Below are positions 61,501-64,000 of a stretch of 64,000 nucleotides of DNA, one piece after another; the stretch's first letter is position 1; each line of letters begins with the position of its first letter. Made by a program: the position numbers and the translations under genes. Source of the stretch: Cytophagales bacterium. GTDB taxonomy: Bacteria > Bacteroidota > Bacteroidia > Cytophagales > Cyclobacteriaceae. Location of the stretch: positions 1 to 64,000 of the forward strand of contig JADBYQ010000007.1 of the NCBI GenBank assembly GCA_020402945.1. The letters are read 5' to 3'. The notes below the pieces were generated by a model, which was not told the DNA's origin, searched no databases, and saw only the letters and a list, made by a program, of their open reading frames with translations.

Positions 61501-62527
61501 GCCAGAGGGCGATAAAATGGAAAATAGATGGTACAAGTATCATCGAAATGCGATCAAATTTCATTTCAAAGACACCATTTCATTTAAACATTTCTGGGGG
61601 CCGTTGCTCACTAGCCTTCCTGCCTCAAAAACTCTATTTATTAGCTGCGATGGCGTCTTCAATAAGATCAACCTAAACTGCATTCAGAATCCCAATACTG
61701 ACAAATGGGCCATTGATGAGTTTAATATTCGGTTAGTAAGCAATACCAGGGAATTAACTGAATCCCACCCAAGCATGAAAACATCTTCCAATCAAGCAAG
61801 TATTTTTGGATATGCCGATTTCAATCTAACAGCCGCCAACCAAGTCATTGCTAGCACGGGTGGCAAGCGTGCGTCCCGATATGGATTTCAGGGAGAAGAA
61901 ATTCCCATGCTGCCTGCCACGAAAAAGGAAGTCGATTTGCTGAACGAAGTCTTAACTTCGAAAGCATGGAAAACATCTTCCTTCACACTGCTTGACGCCA
62001 CCGAAGAGAATTTCAAAAAAATTAATAATCCTCAAATCTTACACATTGCCACCCACGGCTTTTTTCTAAATGATGTGGATGTAAATGATGAATTGGAAAG
62101 CAATGAAGAAAGTCAATTGGCAAAAAATCCGTTGTTTAGATCCGGTATCCTGCTGGCAGGTGCAGGGTTGCAACAGGCCGGAACACAAGAAGATGGAGTG
62201 CTGACGGCCTATGAAGCTATGAACCTAACACTCGATAATACTGAACTTGTGTCGCTATCAGCGTGCGAGACGGGTCTAGGCGATGTACGAAATGGCGAGG
62301 GTGTGTATGGTTTGCAGCGATCGTTTTTAGTTGCCGGAGCCAGAACTGTGATTATGAGTTTGTGGCAAGTTGATGATGAAGCGACTCAAGAATTAATGAG
62401 CACTTTTTATACGCAATGGATCAATGGCATGGATAAGTTTCAAGCCTTCCGCGCAGCACAGCTGGCGATTAAGGAAAAACACAAACTACCCTACTACTGG
62501 GGTGCGTTTGTTATGATTGGAAATTAA
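58556..62527 (+). CDS. TPR protein with C-terminal CHAT (caspase-like) protease domain
   Basis: The 1323-residue protein has a signal peptide (MRSLFFLFCLVISFSGIAQ), about 15-20 TPR units up to residue 830 (for example YQKAELYLRKGTDLFLKLNG), a helical linker, and a CHAT domain. Its catalytic His is near residue 1167 (LHIATHGFF) and Cys near residue 1237 (LSACETGLG). The pattern NGEGVYGLQRSFLVAGARTVIMSLWQVDDEAT is diagnostic. CHAT proteases often act with TPR or sensor partners. ATG at 58556 is used because it starts the signal peptide. The PD40 gene follows 73 bp later. Confidence 0.92.
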   Translation: MRSLFFLFCLVISFSGIAQEWLTLYQKAQTSYANSQFETAYVEAGQALKKYQEEDGATNDAYASILRVLANVCFQQEKLEEGLGYAQKEIQIREGKKDLVLSAAFENTAQFHQEMGDYQKAIEQLARSKEVLLNFYSVDENPIVECELNMAINHYLANNNNQALLLFKDAFSRLKSEKIETLQSKYYFGLLNLEMGNAETALTVFSETQKKYQDSSITETIDYALVVKGLAETQHQLKEYEKAEAAYQVSQVLFEKLEAVNDDEYLYLLNSRAINLEQLGKKELAESLFGIVAKHPEGRLPYAAALNNRAALLQAKGEFESAQKLYEESISKLDKTKKTESLLYAETLRNLALLQAERKQLEKAIQLIDESYSIIVGTLGEVHPSAINSLNKKASILYKANQTQQAKRDYEKVINVLASKPSHEMAVAQIGLAQCIQKEAKYVAADSIYRVVIGYYDAGQLNKDDQFITVLASYASLLQEQGQLKEASATMQKALVQLKKTKGMQHEYYPILLENIASLHLRLGKRELAKAKLDSAEAFFDSEKKMNSEAYGAMLLGKGRYHQVSGEYQKAELYLRKGTDLFLKLNGERSESYAFAINSLALYYQTMGNFPEAEPLFTKALAIREQTNGKVSTEYATVLQNLASLYQLQENYQKAEPLLQEANKIDEAVLGTKHPQYLVSLQNLATLYQKKKDLEKAAFMMETVRSLTEKIVGKNHPSYVTVVSNIASLYQDQGKYAESEALWKESVNLRKSMLGEDHPDYARSLYGLAGVYFATGRFSEAAPHFNTVVEKYQRQIVTYFDALSEKEKSAFYNRIRPVFESYQDFCVQLIAQKSANEGVIEKLYDIQLSTKAILLNASNKVRNAIMNSGDVELQNLFRQWQATKEELVRSYSLTTEERTRLGIDLVKEEEKANDLEKNLSARSSQFALGKKNVSWKDVKASLKPNETAIEIIRIKKKYVPDSIYYAALILSGTNEKPQLFIWPEGDKMENRWYKYHRNAIKFHFKDTISFKHFWGPLLTSLPASKTLFISCDGVFNKINLNCIQNPNTDKWAIDEFNIRLVSNTRELTESHPSMKTSSNQASIFGYADFNLTAANQVIASTGGKRASRYGFQGEEIPMLPATKKEVDLLNEVLTSKAWKTSSFTLLDATEENFKKINNPQILHIATHGFFLNDVDVNDELESNEESQLAKNPLFRSGILLAGAGLQQAGTQEDGVLTAYEAMNLTLDNTELVSLSACETGLGDVRNGEGVYGLQRSFLVAGARTVIMSLWQVDDEATQELMSTFYTQWINGMDKFQAFRAAQLAIKEKHKLPYYWGAFVMIGN

Positions 62528-62600
62528 TCGATGACCAAAATGGATCTTGTTAAAAACGGATGGTAGATTTGGTATCAATAGATCGAATGAGGATTAAGTT

Positions 62601-64000
62601 ATGATGTATCGATTACTGTGTCTTGCCCTTGCATTAACCTGGGCATCGTTTTCAACCGCACAGGTAAAACCTTCGGCCCCGCCTGTAACACCCACCGCGT
62701 TTGATTCTATGACTTACTATGGCAATACTAAAAAACCTGCCATTAGCGACCCCGCCCAAATTGAGTATGCACCGACTATTCAGGCGGATGGGCGTGTAAT
62801 AATTTTTGAAGCACAAGGCAAGAAATCTTACCAGTTATTCCAAACAAAAATAAGTGAGGGCAAATGGCAGAAGCCTGAGTCCATTACCAAGATAAACGAA
62901 TCGGGTGACTCCACTTCATTGATTGGAGGTCCTAGCCTTAGCTTTGATGGAAATGAACTCTACTTTTTTAAAGATGCTAAGGGAAACTCAGAAATTCTTT
63001 TCTCTACACGGCAAAAAGAAGGTTGGAGCCAACCAGAACTAATTGGCGCACCCATTAATAGCCCGGCCTATGAGGGCTTTCCATCCATAAGTGCGGATGG
63101 TTCTACACTCTATTTTGTGCGGCAAAATTTTGAAGGTCCCACTTCGAAGGAACTAAAAAAGGAAGCTCAATTCTGCCTCAGTATTTATAAATCTGTCAGG
63201 GATAAAAGTGGTAAATGGGGCACGCCTGAAAAACTGCCCTGGCCAATTAATCAAGATTGCGAAAAAGCACCGAAGATAATGGCAGATGGCCGTACCCTGA
63301 TTTTTTCATCCAATCGCCCGGGCGGAAAAGGAGGCTACGACATGTACCAGTCGAAGTTAAATGATCTTGGGGAATGGGGAATGCCCGAAAGTCTTGCCTT
63401 TGTTAACACCGATAAGGATGATCAACTTCCCTGCATTTCTGCAGAAGGCGATCTGATGTACTACACCTACAACAATAGCGATATTTACTCGGTGGTAATA
63501 CCGCCCAAACTGCGGCAATTCATGAATAACATTGTGCAGGGTTTTATTACAGACGAGGATTCAAAAAAAGGAATAGGTGCTGAAATAATTGTCACGGATG
63601 CTTTTACCTCTGAGGTTGTCCTGAGAACCGAAAGCAACTCTGATGATGGTCGGTACACCGTGGTATTGCCGGTGGGTCGCAGTTTTAATTTTGAATTTCG
63701 TAAGCCTGATTATTCTAGCTACACCTATTCACTAGATATTCGATCAAAGAAAAAATACGAAGAGATCACCTTGAATATAAAATTGTTTAAAACAGTTCGT
63801 CTCTCCATCAATGTAAGCGATCATGAATTTTTTGAGCCCCTCCTAGCCGAAGTGACAATTCAAGAAAAAGGGCAAGACAATTTCATTGTTGACAAGAAGA
63901 CAAACGCTTTGAACGGAAGACTAACGGTTGACTTGCCCCTGGGTAAGGAATACTTAATCGTTGTAAAAGCTCCTTACTTTAAACGCGAGGCAATACCATT
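62601..64000 (+). CDS. PD40 beta-propeller secreted protein, 5' part (runs off the window)
   Basis: An open frame from ATG at 62601 (or 62604) continues to the window end without a stop. It starts with a signal peptide (MMYRLLCLALALTWASFSTAQ). WD40-like PD40 blades follow: YAPTIQADGRVIIFEAQGKK, GPSLSFDGNELYFFKD, GFPSISADGSTLYFVR, APKIMADGRTLIFSSNRPGGKGGYDMY and LPCISAEGDLMYYTYN. After them come Ig-like repeats of the carboxypeptidase-regulatory/PEGA kind (from about residue 310). Such Bacteroidota proteins commonly end in an OmpA-like domain, but that part is outside the window. Confidence 0.85.
   Translation, partial: MMYRLLCLALALTWASFSTAQVKPSAPPVTPTAFDSMTYYGNTKKPAISDPAQIEYAPTIQADGRVIIFEAQGKKSYQLFQTKISEGKWQKPESITKINESGDSTSLIGGPSLSFDGNELYFFKDAKGNSEILFSTRQKEGWSQPELIGAPINSPAYEGFPSISADGSTLYFVRQNFEGPTSKELKKEAQFCLSIYKSVRDKSGKWGTPEKLPWPINQDCEKAPKIMADGRTLIFSSNRPGGKGGYDMYQSKLNDLGEWGMPESLAFVNTDKDDQLPCISAEGDLMYYTYNNSDIYSVVIPPKLRQFMNNIVQGFITDEDSKKGIGAEIIVTDAFTSEVVLRTESNSDDGRYTVVLPVGRSFNFEFRKPDYSSYTYSLDIRSKKKYEEITLNIKLFKTVRLSINVSDHEFFEPLLAEVTIQEKGQDNFIVDKKTNALNGRLTVDLPLGKEYLIVVKAPYFKREAIP

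Noticed and set aside
1..64000. tRNA or rRNA genes, or a prophage
   Set aside because: No cloverleaf with a GTTCRAN loop, rRNA segment, or phage structural genes were seen; the YopX-like gene is isolated.

Overview
The window looks like chromosomal DNA of a Bacteroidota bacterium, probably a Cytophagales relative. The evidence is a type IX secretion (T9SS) C-terminal sorting domain on a small secreted protein, lipoprotein signals of the Bacteroidota kind, TAnnTTTG promoter elements, Bacteroidota-typical families (DUF4136, TPR histidine kinases, CHAT-TPR proteins, comA-like phosphosulfolactate synthase), and short palindromes such as TCCCGATAGCTATCGGGA and CCTGCC..GGCAGG that are scattered through genomes of this phylum. 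No rRNA, tRNA or CRISPR array was seen.

Layout. 1-544: fragment of a REP-associated (Y1-type) transposase beside two 58-bp copies of a palindromic repeat. 545-6000: envelope genes on the minus strand (Spy-like protein, DUF4136 lipoprotein, amidohydrolase, BamA-like barrel) around a decayed barrel gene that carries a MITE-like element. 6150-10497: sigma-54-type two-component pair, acyl carrier protein, YopX-like protein, diacylglycerol-kinase-like lipid kinase. 10523-12440: wreck of a gluconate operon (gntK head, gntP tail, interrupted gnd). 12509-15685: T9SS mini-protein, Nnr, HflX. 15845-21868: exopolysaccharide cluster (glycosyltransferase, Wza, Wzc kinase, CpsB phosphatase, epimerase). 21976-31869: housekeeping (TPR, ComA, DUF368, AroE, UvrB, cyanophycinase-like, AspS, TadA).

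32536-43880 is a defence island. A type I restriction-modification operon (hsdM, hsdS, P-loop gene, dinD, hsdR) carries remnants of an older hsdS-hsdR junction between its cargo genes. hsdR contains an in-frame DUF559 nuclease-like domain bounded by 27-bp inverted repeats, and a solo copy of the same repeat lies in frame in hsdM. A formamidase-like gene between direct repeats and an AbiEi/AbiEii pair follow.

43740-51436 is an array of same-strand accessory genes (AraC, VOC, TfoX, membrane proteins, TPR histidine kinase, AraC plus SDR) separated by six long imperfect palindromes of about 140-155 bp. The palindromes start with CCGCTAAC and end with GTTAGCGG, an architecture like integron attC sites. 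No integrase is in the window, so this may be an integrase-less cassette array (CALIN) or an undescribed Bacteroidota cassette system. Several cassette genes are broken.

51434-58243 is a minus-strand metabolic run (GNATs, IlvE, PaiB-like, cupin, PLP decarboxylase, PhzF, EamA). 58556-64000 holds a 1323-residue TPR-CHAT protein and the start of a PD40 beta-propeller secreted protein that runs off the window.
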